Part shown: positions 27,047 to 36,666 of the stretch, in pieces | Position numbering within the stretch: the stretch's first letter is position 1 | How the letters are laid out: every line of letters starts with the position of its first letter | NCBI GenBank assembly: GCA_947313855.1 | Contig: CAMZNS010000017.1 | Location: forward strand, 16,809 to 80,808 | DNA: 64,000 bases | Direction: 5' to 3' | Source of the DNA: an uncultured Deferribacteraceae bacterium | GTDB lineage: Bacteria > Chrysiogenota > Deferribacteres > CAMZNJ01 | Notes under the pieces: model-generated | The model's input: only the letters and a program-made list of their open reading frames with translations | Told to the model about the DNA's origin: nothing | Database searches by the model: none | Position numbers and translations under genes: made by a program

Positions 27047-30000
27047 CTAGTCCATAATTATATACTCCTCCTCAACAATGTACTCGCTCATGCCGATATG
27101 CACAACTAGTGGTCTTGGCAACTTCGTAAGTGAGCAAACGCTGTAGAATATTTTGTGGTAGTAGATATCCGCCCCAGGGTTTTCCGCATCCGCCTCAGAG
27201 TACTGTTCGTGCCTATGTCGTACCTTGATGTTCGGATTATCTTCCATACCCTCCACATAGATCTGCTCATTATACTCATTTAAGTGCAGTGTTGTGGAGC
27301 TTACATGGTAACTCGTTGTCCACTCCAACATGGGGATGTAGAGGATGTAGTCAGCATCGTTCTTGCAGGGGGATTTAGCCAAAGGTAGGTTCCCCTGAGC
27401 CTCCGCCCTATTCCCGTTGTAGATTACTACGGTGTCGGTGTGAAGTCCATCTTGGGTTGATGCCTGAATATTTGCTCGTCCGTACACCTTGAGGTTGGAG
27501 AGTATGCCACCGGAACTAACAACAGCACCTGCTGTGCCCGGTCTGTCCGACTCGTCAACTAGCAGGTAGTCCAGCCAACGAAAGGACGCGTCCTGCGGAG
27601 AGACCTCCACGCTACTGCTCAGAGAGATTACTGAACTCGGAGACTCCAACGCAAGCATAATATCGTTGTACCCCTTCTTCCAAGAAACAGACGTTACTTC
27701 AATAATGTTTACGTCAACAACAATATCCACCGTTACACCGTTGTGCCCCTCGCCTGTGATGGTGGTTACACCTTCGCCGCTTGCCGTAATCATGCCTCCT
27801 GCAGACACACTTGCCACGTTAGCATCTTCTGAGCTCCATGTGATTGTTCTGAATGTGGCATCGTTCGGATTAATCACAGGCTGGAGCCAATGGGTTGTCC
27901 CGTAGTCCATGGACAGTGTGTACGCTCCTAGGGATTCGTCGTAGGTGTCACCAAGATCGATACTTGTTACCGCTACGAAATCGCCATCGATTACGGTTAC
28001 AGGTAGAATAGCGGATGCACCGCTGGGGGATAGTGCAATAATGGACGCTGTTCCAACCGACTGAATCTCCAACATACCCGCACTATTCACCTGCACAACA
28101 CCTTCATCAGTGGAGCTCCACTTCAAACTTTTATCTGTTGCCGACAACGGAAACACCTCCCCATAAATCTGATAATTATTCTCAATATTCAGGTAGGTCA
28201 TGTTGTAGCTACTAATCAAATTCTCATCAACATGGGGCTCACCAAATCCGTGGAACTTTACAAAATTAACATCAACTTCCCCCTCAGTAACAACCACAAC
28301 CATGCTAACAGCTAGACCGCCGTAAGTTGTTGCCGTTATGGTTGCTTCACCAACAGAAACAGGGGTCACAACACCATACTCCACCGTTGCAACAGTAGGA
28401 TCGGAACTCGACCAAGTCAGAACCTTATTCATAGCAATTGCAGGCTCCACAAGGGTCTCGATGGCAAACGGCTCCAAAATCAGGGGCAACCCCATTGTAA
28501 CATAAGCACCCGTTGAATCGGTTTCACCAACATTCGTAAACTCCAAATTCAAAACGTCCATGTACAAACTATCGTCCACAATGGTAATGGGCAGTATCGC
28601 CAACGCTGAATGGGTTCCCTGTGCACGAACCTCCACTGCACCACTCTGCAAAGGCGTTACCAAACCGTTCTCCACAGTCAACAACTCACCATGAGACGTG
28701 TACCACGTTAAAGACTGATCAGGGGTATCCGTAGGCAAAACAATGGAATCTATCTGGTAGGAACGACCAACTGCCATAAACATCTCCTCATAAGATGTCC
28801 AACCATTCTCGTCGTAAGTTGTTGCACCCGCATTCAAAAACTTAACGGAAGCACCCGCAACAACAGCCTCGCTCACAACAACAGGAAGCTCTGCAACAAT
28901 ACCACCAAACGCCGTCGCCGTAATCATCGCATCACCACGAGACACTCCTCGAACATAACCGTTACGAACAGTAGCAACACTATCATCGGAACTAGACCAT
29001 GTCAAAATAGGATTGCTAGCATCAGCAGGAACAACCTCACTCATAACACGGAACGCCTCCGCACCAATAATAATATGACGAGCAGGGTAACGATTGTCAG
29101 ACTCAACTCCACCAACATTCGTAAACACAACACTGCGTACACCACGAAACTCATCAGCCGCAACAACCTGAATAGGCAGTACCGCTTTCGAAAGAGTACT
29201 CGACGTTGCCGTAATATTTGTCTTGCCAACACTCACAGGCTGTATCAATCCCGCAACAACTGTGGCAACACCATCATCCTCAACCGTCCATGTCAAAGAC
29301 TTATCCGTCAACCACTCAGGCAAAACAGAATACTCAAGCTGAACAGGAACTCGCAACGACATATTCATCTCAGCATAAGTCGTAAGACCCGACTCCATCG
29401 TAATAAAATCACCAGCATTCAAAAAATGTACGGCAATCTCATCAGCAACACCCTCAACAACCTTTATCTTAACCGACGCCGTATGACCGCTGTAAGATGT
29501 TGCCGTAATGGTCGTAAAACCTATCCCCACAAGGGTAACAACACCATCACGAACAGTCGCAATACCAGACTGTGAACTACTCCACACCAACGACGGATTC
29601 GTCGCATCTGAAGGAACAACAACAGACTCAATAACAAATGAACCATCCGACACAACAACCTCTTTCACTGGATAAGCACCATCAGTATCCACATCGCCAA
29701 CATTCGCAAACTCCAACCCGGTCATCTCAACAAAATTCTCCGGCTTCACAACGCGAATAGGAACACGAACAACAACACCATTATGAGCCGTAACAATAAT
29801 CACAGACGTACCAATACCCTCAGCAACAATACGACCATCAGAATGAACACGCACAACCTCAGGAGCAGAACTACGCCACGACAAACTCCTATTCTCAGCT
29901 GTGGGAGGCATCACACGAGTCTTAAGCTTCGCCGTATCCCCCAACTTCAACGACACCGTCGAATAATAATTACTAGACCCAGCAGTACCTATGTCCAGAA

Positions 30001-30130
30001 CCTCGATACCCGAAACCTCAATGGTTCCACCAGTAATACCAACGTCTGGATCAGACACAGCCTTCGTACTCTCGTTGCAAGCAGCAACCACAAAACTTAA
30101 TCCTAACACGCCCAACAATATCTTACGCAT
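27047..30130 (-). CDS. giant Ig-like (Big_2) lipoprotein
   Basis: 1027 residues. ATG 30130 follows GAGGTG; a lipoprotein signal MRKILLGVLGLSFVVAACNE has lipobox VAAC. The chain is a series of about eight Big_2-type beta domains, each with LTWSSSDxxVATV-like and GxxTITATxxxG cores. Two module types alternate: one opening with FTNVGxxDsxxxYP, the other with VKFLNAGxxxxxENGxTSY. The C-terminal ~130 residues differ and contain three Cys. Such proteins are surface adhesins or scaffolds in other bacteria; role here unknown. Monocistronic, with a divergent serine transporter upstream. Confidence 0.83.
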   Translation of the reverse strand: MRKILLGVLGLSFVVAACNESTKAVSDPDVGITGGTIEVSGIEVLDIGTAGSSNYYSTVSLKLGDTAKLKTRVMPPTAENRSLSWRSSAPEVVRVHSDGRIVAEGIGTSVIIVTAHNGVVVRVPIRVVKPENFVEMTGLEFANVGDVDTDGAYPVKEVVVSDGSFVIESVVVPSDATNPSLVWSSSQSGIATVRDGVVTLVGIGFTTITATSYSGHTASVKIKVVEGVADEIAVHFLNAGDFITMESGLTTYAEMNMSLRVPVQLEYSVLPEWLTDKSLTWTVEDDGVATVVAGLIQPVSVGKTNITATSSTLSKAVLPIQVVAADEFRGVRSVVFTNVGGVESDNRYPARHIIIGAEAFRVMSEVVPADASNPILTWSSSDDSVATVRNGYVRGVSRGDAMITATAFGGIVAELPVVVSEAVVAGASVKFLNAGATTYDENGWTSYEEMFMAVGRSYQIDSIVLPTDTPDQSLTWYTSHGELLTVENGLVTPLQSGAVEVRAQGTHSALAILPITIVDDSLYMDVLNLEFTNVGETDSTGAYVTMGLPLILEPFAIETLVEPAIAMNKVLTWSSSDPTVATVEYGVVTPVSVGEATITATTYGGLAVSMVVVVTEGEVDVNFVKFHGFGEPHVDENLISSYNMTYLNIENNYQIYGEVFPLSATDKSLKWSSTDEGVVQVNSAGMLEIQSVGTASIIALSPSGASAILPVTVIDGDFVAVTSIDLGDTYDESLGAYTLSMDYGTTHWLQPVINPNDATFRTITWSSEDANVASVSAGGMITASGEGVTTITGEGHNGVTVDIVVDVNIIEVTSVSWKKGYNDIMLALESPSSVISLSSSVEVSPQDASFRWLDYLLVDESDRPGTAGAVVSSGGILSNLKVYGRANIQASTQDGLHTDTVVIYNGNRAEAQGNLPLAKSPCKNDADYILYIPMLEWTTSYHVSSTTLHLNEYNEQIYVEGMEDNPNIKVRHRHEQYSEADAENPGADIYYHKIFYSVCSLTKLPRPLVVHIGMSEYIVEEEYIIMD

Positions 30131-30462
30131 TGTACACCTCTTATTTTTCAGTAGACAAATTATTACACAGTAATATATGCACTCAATGTCACAAAGCAAC
30201 CTCCCTAGCTAGCATTTTCACAAATAATTCACAAAAAAAAGGGGGGGCGATTGTGATTCAACTTAACTGAAGATATGCCAAGGGGAACAATAATCAAGAA
30301 CCGCCAAGAACCGCCAAGCAGGCTTACCCTTTCGCAGTTACTTGATATTTTTCATAACGAACAACAGGAACGGTGTTATAAAAAAAGTGTTGACAATTTT
30401 TGCGACTGTGTTACTGTTACCAAATACTAAAGAAGTATTAACTCATTTTACGAGGTGTATTT
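30131..30462. other. divergent promoter region
   Basis: Between the giant lipoprotein and sdaC. It shows AAGAACCGCC twice (about 30297-30317), an A8G7 run near 30233-30247, and the sdaC promoter -35 described separately. No open frame of note. Confidence 0.5.
30390..30417 (+). promoter_or_regulatory. candidate sdaC promoter
   Basis: A perfect TTGACA at 30390-30395 is followed after 16 bp by TACTGT (30412-30417), a weak -10. The start codon is 45 nt downstream. Confidence 0.4.
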
Positions 30463-31692
30463 ATGAATAGTCACGATATGAAATTCTCCTTCAGAGACTT
30501 TACCTGGTCTCTGTCTTTATTTGGTACCGCCGTCGGTGCTGGTATCCTCTTTCTACCCATCAAAGCTGGTGGCTCTGGATTTGTTGTCCTAATGATTCTG
30601 GCTCTACTTGCAGGACCAATGACTTGGCTCTCACACAAGTTTCTCGCTAGGTTTGTCCTTGCTGCCAAAGACGAAGACGCCGACATTACCGACGCTGTAC
30701 GGGAATACTGGGGTCTCAACATGGCAAACGTTATCACCTTTGCCTACTTCTTCACACTATTCCCAATCGTCCTTATCTACGGTGTTGGTATCACTAATAC
30801 CATCGACTCACTCATCGTTCATCAGCTCAACATGACTTCACCACCACGCTGGATACTTTCCGGAGCACTCATATTGCTAATGACCGGCGGTGTTGCATTC
30901 GGCAAAGAGATAATGCTCAAAGCTAGCTCAGCAATGGTTTACCCACTAGTATTTATCCTCATCGGGATGTCCTTGTACCTCATCCCTGACTGGACAATGT
31001 CCGTTATAAACGAACCAACCGATTGGGGTGCTATCCCTGTTAGCGTATGGCTTGCCATCCCTATCATTGTGTTCTCGTTTAGCCACTTTGCCATTATCAG
31101 CCAGTTTGCAAAAGAGCAACGTCGTGTTTACGGTATTGAAAATGCTGGCAAAAAAACCGACTCCATCACATTCGCAGCAGCATCAATGCTCCTTGTATTT
31201 GTTCTGCTATTTGTGTTCTCAGTCGTGCTATCGCTCACACCCGAACAACTAGACGAAGCACGTGAACAAAATATTACCATCGTGTCGTACTTAGCAAATA
31301 TCCATGACTCTATTATTATCTCACTACTCGGGCCATTCATTGCTATTGTTGCTATTTCATCCAGTTACTTCGGACACTTCCTGGGTGCCCATGAAGGTCT
31401 GTCCGGATTGATACGCTCACGCTCTAGCATGTCTAGCAAAGTTATTAGCACCATGTCCCTCGGCTTCATCGTTGTCACCACATGGATCGTGGCAATCATT
31501 AACCCTAGCATCCTAGGACTAATCGAAACCATCGGCTCACCAATGATGGCCGCAATTCTGTTTATCATGCCTGTGGTTGCTATGTACACTGTGCCTTCCA
31601 TGGCAAAATACCGTGGCAAAACCATCTCCAACATATTTATCGCAACAATGGGCTTCGCTACCATCGCTGCCGTAATCTACCCGTTCCTGTAA
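30463..31692 (+). CDS. sdaC: serine/threonine-type amino-acid transporter (SdaC/HAAAP family)
   Basis: A 409-residue membrane protein with about 11 helices. The N-terminus SLSLFGTAVGAGILFLPIKA is the family signature, with unwound helix 1 GTAVGAG. PTDWGAIPVSVWLAIPIIVFSFSHF (in parts) and SSYFGHFLGAHEGLSGLI are also typical of SdaC/TdcC-like H+ symporters. GAGGTG precedes the ATG. The L-serine dehydratase gene follows, so serine is the likely substrate. Confidence 0.85.
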   Translation: MNSHDMKFSFRDFTWSLSLFGTAVGAGILFLPIKAGGSGFVVLMILALLAGPMTWLSHKFLARFVLAAKDEDADITDAVREYWGLNMANVITFAYFFTLFPIVLIYGVGITNTIDSLIVHQLNMTSPPRWILSGALILLMTGGVAFGKEIMLKASSAMVYPLVFILIGMSLYLIPDWTMSVINEPTDWGAIPVSVWLAIPIIVFSFSHFAIISQFAKEQRRVYGIENAGKKTDSITFAAASMLLVFVLLFVFSVVLSLTPEQLDEAREQNITIVSYLANIHDSIIISLLGPFIAIVAISSSYFGHFLGAHEGLSGLIRSRSSMSSKVISTMSLGFIVVTTWIVAIINPSILGLIETIGSPMMAAILFIMPVVAMYTVPSMAKYRGKTISNIFIATMGFATIAAVIYPFL

Positions 31693-31722
31693 CACTGACC
31701 GCCTAGGAACTTACTCAATATT

Positions 31723-31764
31723 TATACCCACACTGTACGCAACTTATGCTACAGTGTGGGTATA
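31723..31764 (+). other. perfect 14-bp stem-loop between sdaC and sdaA
   Basis: TATACCCACACTGT (31723-31736) pairs exactly with ACAGTGTGGGTATA (31751-31764) across a 14-nt loop. No T-run follows, so it may be an mRNA processing or stability element, or a protein-binding palindrome, ahead of sdaA (start 31809). Confidence 0.6.
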
Positions 31765-31808
31765 TCCACTTAATTAAACCAACTACAACTCAAACAAAGG
31801 TGTCTATT

Positions 31809-33191
31809 ATGATTAGTATCTTCCATATGTTTAAGGTAGGTATTGGACCCTCGAGCTCCCATACCATCGGACCCATGGTGGCTGGCAAACGCTTCCTATC
31901 TATCGTAGAGGAGCAGTGCAAAGACGCTGGAGGGCTACGTGGCGTCGACAAAATTGAGGTCGACCTGTACGGATCACTATCCCTCACAGGTATCGGACAC
32001 AAAACCGACGACGCAATTATCATGGGGCTTACAGGAAGCTCCCCCGACAATGTGGATATCGACGCCATACCAAAAATTGTGGCTAATACAAAAAAAAACC
32101 ACAAACTGCATATCCCAGAATACAACCACACTGTCAACTTCCCCAATATTAGATTCAACACCTCTGTACTACCTGCACACGAAAATGGCATGGTTTTCCA
32201 TGCCTTTAAAGACGACAACCTGCTGCTATCCAAAACATTTTACTCCGTAGGAGGGGGCTTCGTAAACACCACCAGCGAACTCCCAAGCAAAGACCATAGC
32301 AGCCAAAACGATGACCAAACCAACAAATACCCCTACCCCTTCAAATACGCCGACGATATTCTAGACTTATGCAACAAACACAAAATATCCATTAGCCAAC
32401 TAACAAAAGCTAACGAACTCATCAACGCACCACAAGAAAAAATAACTCAACACCTCAACCGTATCTGGGAAGTAATGAAAGAAGGGATCGAAAGGGGCTC
32501 AACATCGGACGGAACCCTTGAAGGACCACTCAACCTCGTTAGACGGGCAGCACCCCTGAGACAACTACTAGAAAATAACCAAAACACATCGGTGGATCCA
32601 CTGGCTATTATGGACTGGGTCAATATGTTTGCACTAGCCGTCTCCGAAGAAAACGCCGCCGGTGGACGAGTTGTCACATCACCCACAAGTGGAGCATGCG
32701 GTATTATCCCCGCCGTACTAGCATACTACGACAAATTTATCCACCCCGTGGGCGATACCGAACTCGAAACATTCTTCATGACCGCCGGAACCATCGCCAT
32801 ACTCTACAAAACAAACGCATCCATCTCTGGTGCCGAAGTCGGTTGCCAAGGTGAAGTGGGCGTTTCATGCTCCATGGCCGCCGCTGCACTGGCAGAACTC
32901 ATGGGAGCAAACCCGCAACAAGTCTGTGTCGCCGCCGAAATCGCCATGGAACACAACCTCGGACTAACATGCGATCCTGTCAACGGACAGGTGCAGGTTC
33001 CATGCATCGAGCGTAATGCCATTAATGCCGTTAAAGCAATCAACTCCGCACGAATGGCCATACAACGCACTGACGGTGCCTCTGTCTCCTTGGACAAGGT
33101 TATTGCCACCATGTACAAGACCGGCAAGGATATGGACGACAAATACCGCGAAACATCCAAAGGGGGGCTAGCATCCATCGTTGGCTGCTAG
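31809..33191 (+). CDS. sdaA: L-serine ammonia-lyase, iron-sulfur type, single chain
   Basis: 460 residues. Deaminates L-serine to pyruvate and ammonia in the cytosol, with a [4Fe-4S] cluster. The beta-like domain begins MISIFHMFKVGIGPSSSHTIGPM (seen in parts). The alpha domain has SPTSGACGIIPAV, GCQGEVGVSCSMAAAA and LGLTCDPVNGQVQVPCIERN, which supply cluster Cys residues. ATG 31809 matches the family start and the longer frame to 31746 is leader. With sdaC upstream it forms a serine uptake and degradation unit that feeds pyruvate to PFOR. Confidence 0.94.
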   Translation: MISIFHMFKVGIGPSSSHTIGPMVAGKRFLSIVEEQCKDAGGLRGVDKIEVDLYGSLSLTGIGHKTDDAIIMGLTGSSPDNVDIDAIPKIVANTKKNHKLHIPEYNHTVNFPNIRFNTSVLPAHENGMVFHAFKDDNLLLSKTFYSVGGGFVNTTSELPSKDHSSQNDDQTNKYPYPFKYADDILDLCNKHKISISQLTKANELINAPQEKITQHLNRIWEVMKEGIERGSTSDGTLEGPLNLVRRAAPLRQLLENNQNTSVDPLAIMDWVNMFALAVSEENAAGGRVVTSPTSGACGIIPAVLAYYDKFIHPVGDTELETFFMTAGTIAILYKTNASISGAEVGCQGEVGVSCSMAAAALAELMGANPQQVCVAAEIAMEHNLGLTCDPVNGQVQVPCIERNAINAVKAINSARMAIQRTDGASVSLDKVIATMYKTGKDMDDKYRETSKGGLASIVGC

Positions 33192-33215
33192 GCACGCACC
33201 CCGCTACACGAACGG

Positions 33216-33372
33216 CAGTACCATGTTTACGCAGCATTTATTTGTAGCGGAACACAAACATGGTACTGTGGCAACACTTATTTGTCGCGGAACACAAACA
33301 TGGTACTGTATCGACACAGTACCATGTGGCTTCATGCCTCATACGCTCATGCCTCATACGCTCATGCCTCAA
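33216..33372. repeat. 40-bp duplication, palindromic stem and 15-bp repeats after sdaA
   Basis: A 32-bp element beginning TTATTTGTAGCGG and ending CATGGTACTGT occurs at 33238-33269 and 33278-33309 (one mismatch). ACATGGTACTGT (33298-33309) pairs perfectly with ACAGTACCATGT (33316-33327) over a 6-nt loop; CAGTACCATG also occurs at 33216. CTCATGCCTCATACG-type repeats then follow to about 33372. Confidence 0.8.
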
Positions 33373-33404
33373 ACCCAACAATAACAGCCTGTATCGCTAA
33401 AAAC

Positions 33405-33433
33405 TTGATTTCCTGATACTAATTGTGTATAAT
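33405..33433 (+). promoter_or_regulatory. strong sigma-70-type promoter of the symporter leader
   Basis: TTGATT (33405-33410), a 17-bp spacer, and a perfect TATAAT (33428-33433). The start of transcription would be near 33440, 400 nt ahead of the symporter ATG. Confidence 0.65.
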
Positions 33434-33439
33434 CGGTGT

Positions 33440-33840
33440 GTGGACAAACATTACTAATTTAGGAGAAAAAACGTACCCTTTGCAATGGAAACTAGCATAT
33501 TGCAAGGATATACTACTTGCACACAACAAAACTGTACCTAGTGGCAAGAACTTTCTACCCACTTAGGTTATCAATAGTAGCAACATCGATGGCAACTGCA
33601 ACTTAACTGTAGCCAACCTTGTTGAAACGTCCCAATTCATATTCAATTTTTATAGTTCATTGCATCGTGGATACGTACCTACGATATTTTTACCTACGAT
33701 TCTTGTACTATTTTGATTGCATGGATTGCACCAGTTCCACCTTCTAAAATATAGTTAGCTATCATATTTCGACCATCTATGACCTGTTTTCATTTTTAAA
33801 AGATAGCTAAATCATAATTATTTTATTTAGGAGGAATATT
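33440..33840 (+). promoter_or_regulatory. structured 400-nt 5' leader of the alanine/glycine symporter
   Basis: No protein-coding frame of note. Stems: TTGCAAT/ATTGCAA at 33480-33505, and ACCTAGTGG/CCACTTAGGT (one bulge) at about 33536-33571. ACCTACGAT is repeated near 33676 and 33692. The leader ends in AGGAGG 6 nt before the ATG. I do not recognise a known riboswitch; the glycine riboswitch core is not seen. Confidence 0.45.
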
Positions 33841-35286
33841 ATGGACTACTTAATGAGTATTGCCGACTACATTATTAACCTCGGCAACGATATCGTCTGG
33901 ACGTATGTGATTATACCCCTGCTTCTCGGTGCTGGTGTATTTTTTACATACCGCTTAGGGTTTGTTCAATTCACACATTTTGGTCATATGTTTTCTGTAT
34001 TAAAAAACAGCAGAAGGCATGAAAAAGGTGACATATCATCGTTTCAAGCGTTATCCACTAGCCTTGCCGCACGTGTTGGTACTGGTAACCTTGCTGGTGT
34101 GGCTGTTGCCATTACCCTTGGGGGTCCCGGTGCCATCTTTTGGATGTGGCTCATTGCTGTTATCGGCATGGCAACCTCTTTTGCCGAAAGCACCTTGGCA
34201 CAAGTGTACAAAGAGCGTGATCATGAGGGTAAGTTCCGTGGTGGCCCTGCCTACTATATCCAGAAAGGTCTTGGGCTTCGTTGGTTAGGAGTTCTGTTCG
34301 CCGTATTCCTGATTTTCGCGTTCGGATTATTCTTCAACGCTGTACAGTCTAACACAATTGCAGCATCGTTTGAGCATGCATTCAACATCCCTAAGTGGGT
34401 GAGCGGTGTGTTTGTTATTGCTGCGGCAGGCATAATTATTTTTGGCGGACTCAGAGCCATCGCCCGCTTTGCTGAGCTAGTTGTACCATTCATGGCACTT
34501 GCTTACCTTGTGGTTGCGGTGTTCGTGCTTGTTACCAACATTACAGTCGTGCCACAGGTGCTTGCAACCATCGTCACTTCCGCCCTTGGTATCGGTCAGG
34601 CAACTGGCGGTGTTGCTGGATACGCAATATCTGCGGCCATGATGAACGGTATTCGTCGCGGACTCTTCTCCAACGAAGGTGGTATGGGTTCCGCACCAAA
34701 CGCAGCCGCAACAGCCACACCATACCCGCCACACCCCGCATCGCAAGGGTATGTGCAAATGCTTGGCGTGTTCATCGATACACTAGTAATTTGTACGGCA
34801 ACAGCCACAATTATCCTGCTCTCGGGCGAATTCAAACCGCATATGGAAACAACAGGCATCGCTCTCACACAGATGGCACTCGTTTCGCAAGTCGGTGCAT
34901 GGGGCGACGACTTTATCGCCATCATACTATTTTTCTTCGCCTTCACAAGTATCGTTGCAAACTACTCTTACGCCGAAACAAATATTTTGTTCATCGCTAA
35001 AGGGAACACAAAAGTAATAATACCATTCCGAATAGCCGTGCTAGGGGTCACAATGCTAGGATCCTTAGCAACACTACAAACAATATGGAATGCGGCAGAC
35101 CTATCCATGGCTCTAATGGCAACAATAAACATCATCGCAATACTGCTTATGTATAAAATTATTGCCAAAGTTGCCAAAGACTACAACACACAAAGGCGAC
35201 AAGGGCTATTGCCAACATTTGATCCATCGAAATTCCACGAACTCAAAGGGAAAATCGATACCGACATTTGGGCTCAAAAAAAATAG
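33841..35286 (+). CDS. Na+:alanine/glycine symporter (AGCS family)
   Basis: A 481-residue membrane protein with about 10 helices. Family hallmarks: ARVGTGNLAGVAVAITLGGPGAIFWMW (seen in parts), MATSFAESTLAQVYKERD, and GLFSNEGGMGSAPNAAATA. It imports small neutral amino acids with sodium. AGGAGG lies 6 nt before ATG. Own strong promoter, long leader and terminator make it a single-gene unit. Confidence 0.93.
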   Translation: MDYLMSIADYIINLGNDIVWTYVIIPLLLGAGVFFTYRLGFVQFTHFGHMFSVLKNSRRHEKGDISSFQALSTSLAARVGTGNLAGVAVAITLGGPGAIFWMWLIAVIGMATSFAESTLAQVYKERDHEGKFRGGPAYYIQKGLGLRWLGVLFAVFLIFAFGLFFNAVQSNTIAASFEHAFNIPKWVSGVFVIAAAGIIIFGGLRAIARFAELVVPFMALAYLVVAVFVLVTNITVVPQVLATIVTSALGIGQATGGVAGYAISAAMMNGIRRGLFSNEGGMGSAPNAAATATPYPPHPASQGYVQMLGVFIDTLVICTATATIILLSGEFKPHMETTGIALTQMALVSQVGAWGDDFIAIILFFFAFTSIVANYSYAETNILFIAKGNTKVIIPFRIAVLGVTMLGSLATLQTIWNAADLSMALMATINIIAILLMYKIIAKVAKDYNTQRRQGLLPTFDPSKFHELKGKIDTDIWAQKK

Positions 35287-35342
35287 GGGACAAGATTAGG
35301 GATTCCGAAAAATAAGAAACTCTAAGACGTTGTACACAATAG

Positions 35343-35399
35343 AAAAGCCACTGATTACGGTTTTACATTGATAATGTAAAACATAATCGGTGGCTTTTT
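35343..35399. terminator. bidirectional rho-independent terminator
   Basis: A long near-perfect hairpin: AAAAGCCAC..GATTA..TTTTACAT pairs with ATGTAAAAC..AATCGGTGGC and is followed by TTTTT. Its 5' arm begins AAAA, so it also fits the convergent minus-strand gene at 35505. Confidence 0.9.
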
Positions 35400-35477
35400 G
35401 CGTCGGTGGATGTGCGTCGGTGGATGTGCGTCGGTGGATGTGGCGTCGGCGGATGCTGCGTCGGTGGATGCTGCGTA
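35400..35477. repeat. CGTCGGTGGATG tandem array
   Basis: Five copies of a 13-16-bp unit (CGTCGGTGGATGTG and variants GGCGTCGGCGGATGCT). It directly follows the terminator and ends 27 nt before the stop of the convergent gene. Confidence 0.85.
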
Positions 35478-35504
35478 TGAAACAAACACCCTTACCACGA
35501 AAAA

Positions 35505-36527
35505 CTAATCATCATAAAGATAAATAGACTCCGGATGGTGCGTAAATATAAACCCCTGCGAATAGCTCAAACTAAACTCGTGATTATCAAGAACTTTCAA
35601 GGCAGATGAACTATCCTCATTGCGATTGTCACTGTAACCACGCAATATCAGGCTATCAGAGGCAAGGGGGAGAGACATCGATATTGTTTCCGACTCCAAT
35701 AAGGTCGAAATAACACCAAGGTCGTCACTACGTGCATACTGGCTCGCACCAAAAATATGGGTCGCACCAACACCTTCACCCAAATCCTTACGTATAATGT
35801 TGGCAATATACTTGCGAACACCCACAACCAAATTTGAAAAAACAATATGATAAAAGTAGTACCCCTTGTAATCATGGCTATCCAACAACAACCTGAGGGT
35901 CGAACTGGCAGCTTCACCCAAGGTAAACAAACCCAAAGGAGCAACATCAACATTGCCCATGGTCCCCTCAAAGATACCCCCCTCAATGTGGGACAATGGG
36001 CTCGACTCGGTGAGGCTCGACTCGGTGAGGCTCGTCGCTGGATGAAAATAATCGGGTATGTTGCGAAATGGTGGCACCAAAGAACGACGGAAAAGAAGAG
36101 TATGCTGACGACCCGAAGACAAATCCCCCGAATAAAACATCTCCGGAACCTGACTCAATAATAAAAAATTGCCACTACTTTGTGCATAAAAATAACCGTA
36201 CCTGTAGCTAATATCTACCAACTTATTGCTCACAATATCCTTGAGAATAGATCGGTACGTTTGGTTTGGACCATTATCCAACAGCTCCAAATAACCCTGA
36301 GGAGATAAACCACGATTTTTGTAACCCCACTGCTCGATAACAGCAGTTTGATCCAAAATAGCATTAATACTGTCTAACGTAAGGGGTATAACGCCACTCT
36401 TTGCACCGAAAAACGGAGGCACAGGGGTCGACACCGAAGGGGGATGCTCCGAGGGTGAATCAACAAACTGCAACGACGCAATAGCATCACCACTATGACT
36501 TTTATAAGGACAAGTACAACCACCCAT
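35505..36527 (-). CDS. hypothetical protein
   Basis: 340 residues from ATG 36527, chosen because AGGAGG lies 4 nt upstream; the frame is open to an ATG at 36560 that lacks a ribosome site. The N-terminus MGGCTCPYKSHSGD has two Cys but no hydrophobic signal. The chain contains SLTESSLTES, a short duplication. Many Tyr/Ser-rich strands follow (DYKGYYFYHIVFSNLV, ISYRYGYFYAQSSGNFLL). No family recognised and no catalytic motif seen. It stands alone between convergent and co-oriented genes. Confidence 0.6.
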   Translation of the reverse strand: MGGCTCPYKSHSGDAIASLQFVDSPSEHPPSVSTPVPPFFGAKSGVIPLTLDSINAILDQTAVIEQWGYKNRGLSPQGYLELLDNGPNQTYRSILKDIVSNKLVDISYRYGYFYAQSSGNFLLLSQVPEMFYSGDLSSGRQHTLLFRRSLVPPFRNIPDYFHPATSLTESSLTESSPLSHIEGGIFEGTMGNVDVAPLGLFTLGEAASSTLRLLLDSHDYKGYYFYHIVFSNLVVGVRKYIANIIRKDLGEGVGATHIFGASQYARSDDLGVISTLLESETISMSLPLASDSLILRGYSDNRNEDSSSALKVLDNHEFSLSYSQGFIFTHHPESIYLYDD

Positions 36528-36666
36528 AACCCCTCCTGCTTTAAACGCACAAATAGCCATCCGTAAAAAATACTACAACACAACAGTGCGTAACTTTAGT
36601 GTAATACTATTTTTTACAAATGGCTATAACTTTTTCGACTAGTCAAAAATATTGTCTACCTAGACG

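Noticed and set aside
33486-33542. 18-codon leader peptide in the symporter leader
   Set aside because: No ribosome site at proper distance and no run of regulatory codons.
33440-33840. Glycine riboswitch in the symporter leader
   Set aside because: The conserved aptamer core is not visible by eye; left as an unassigned structured leader.
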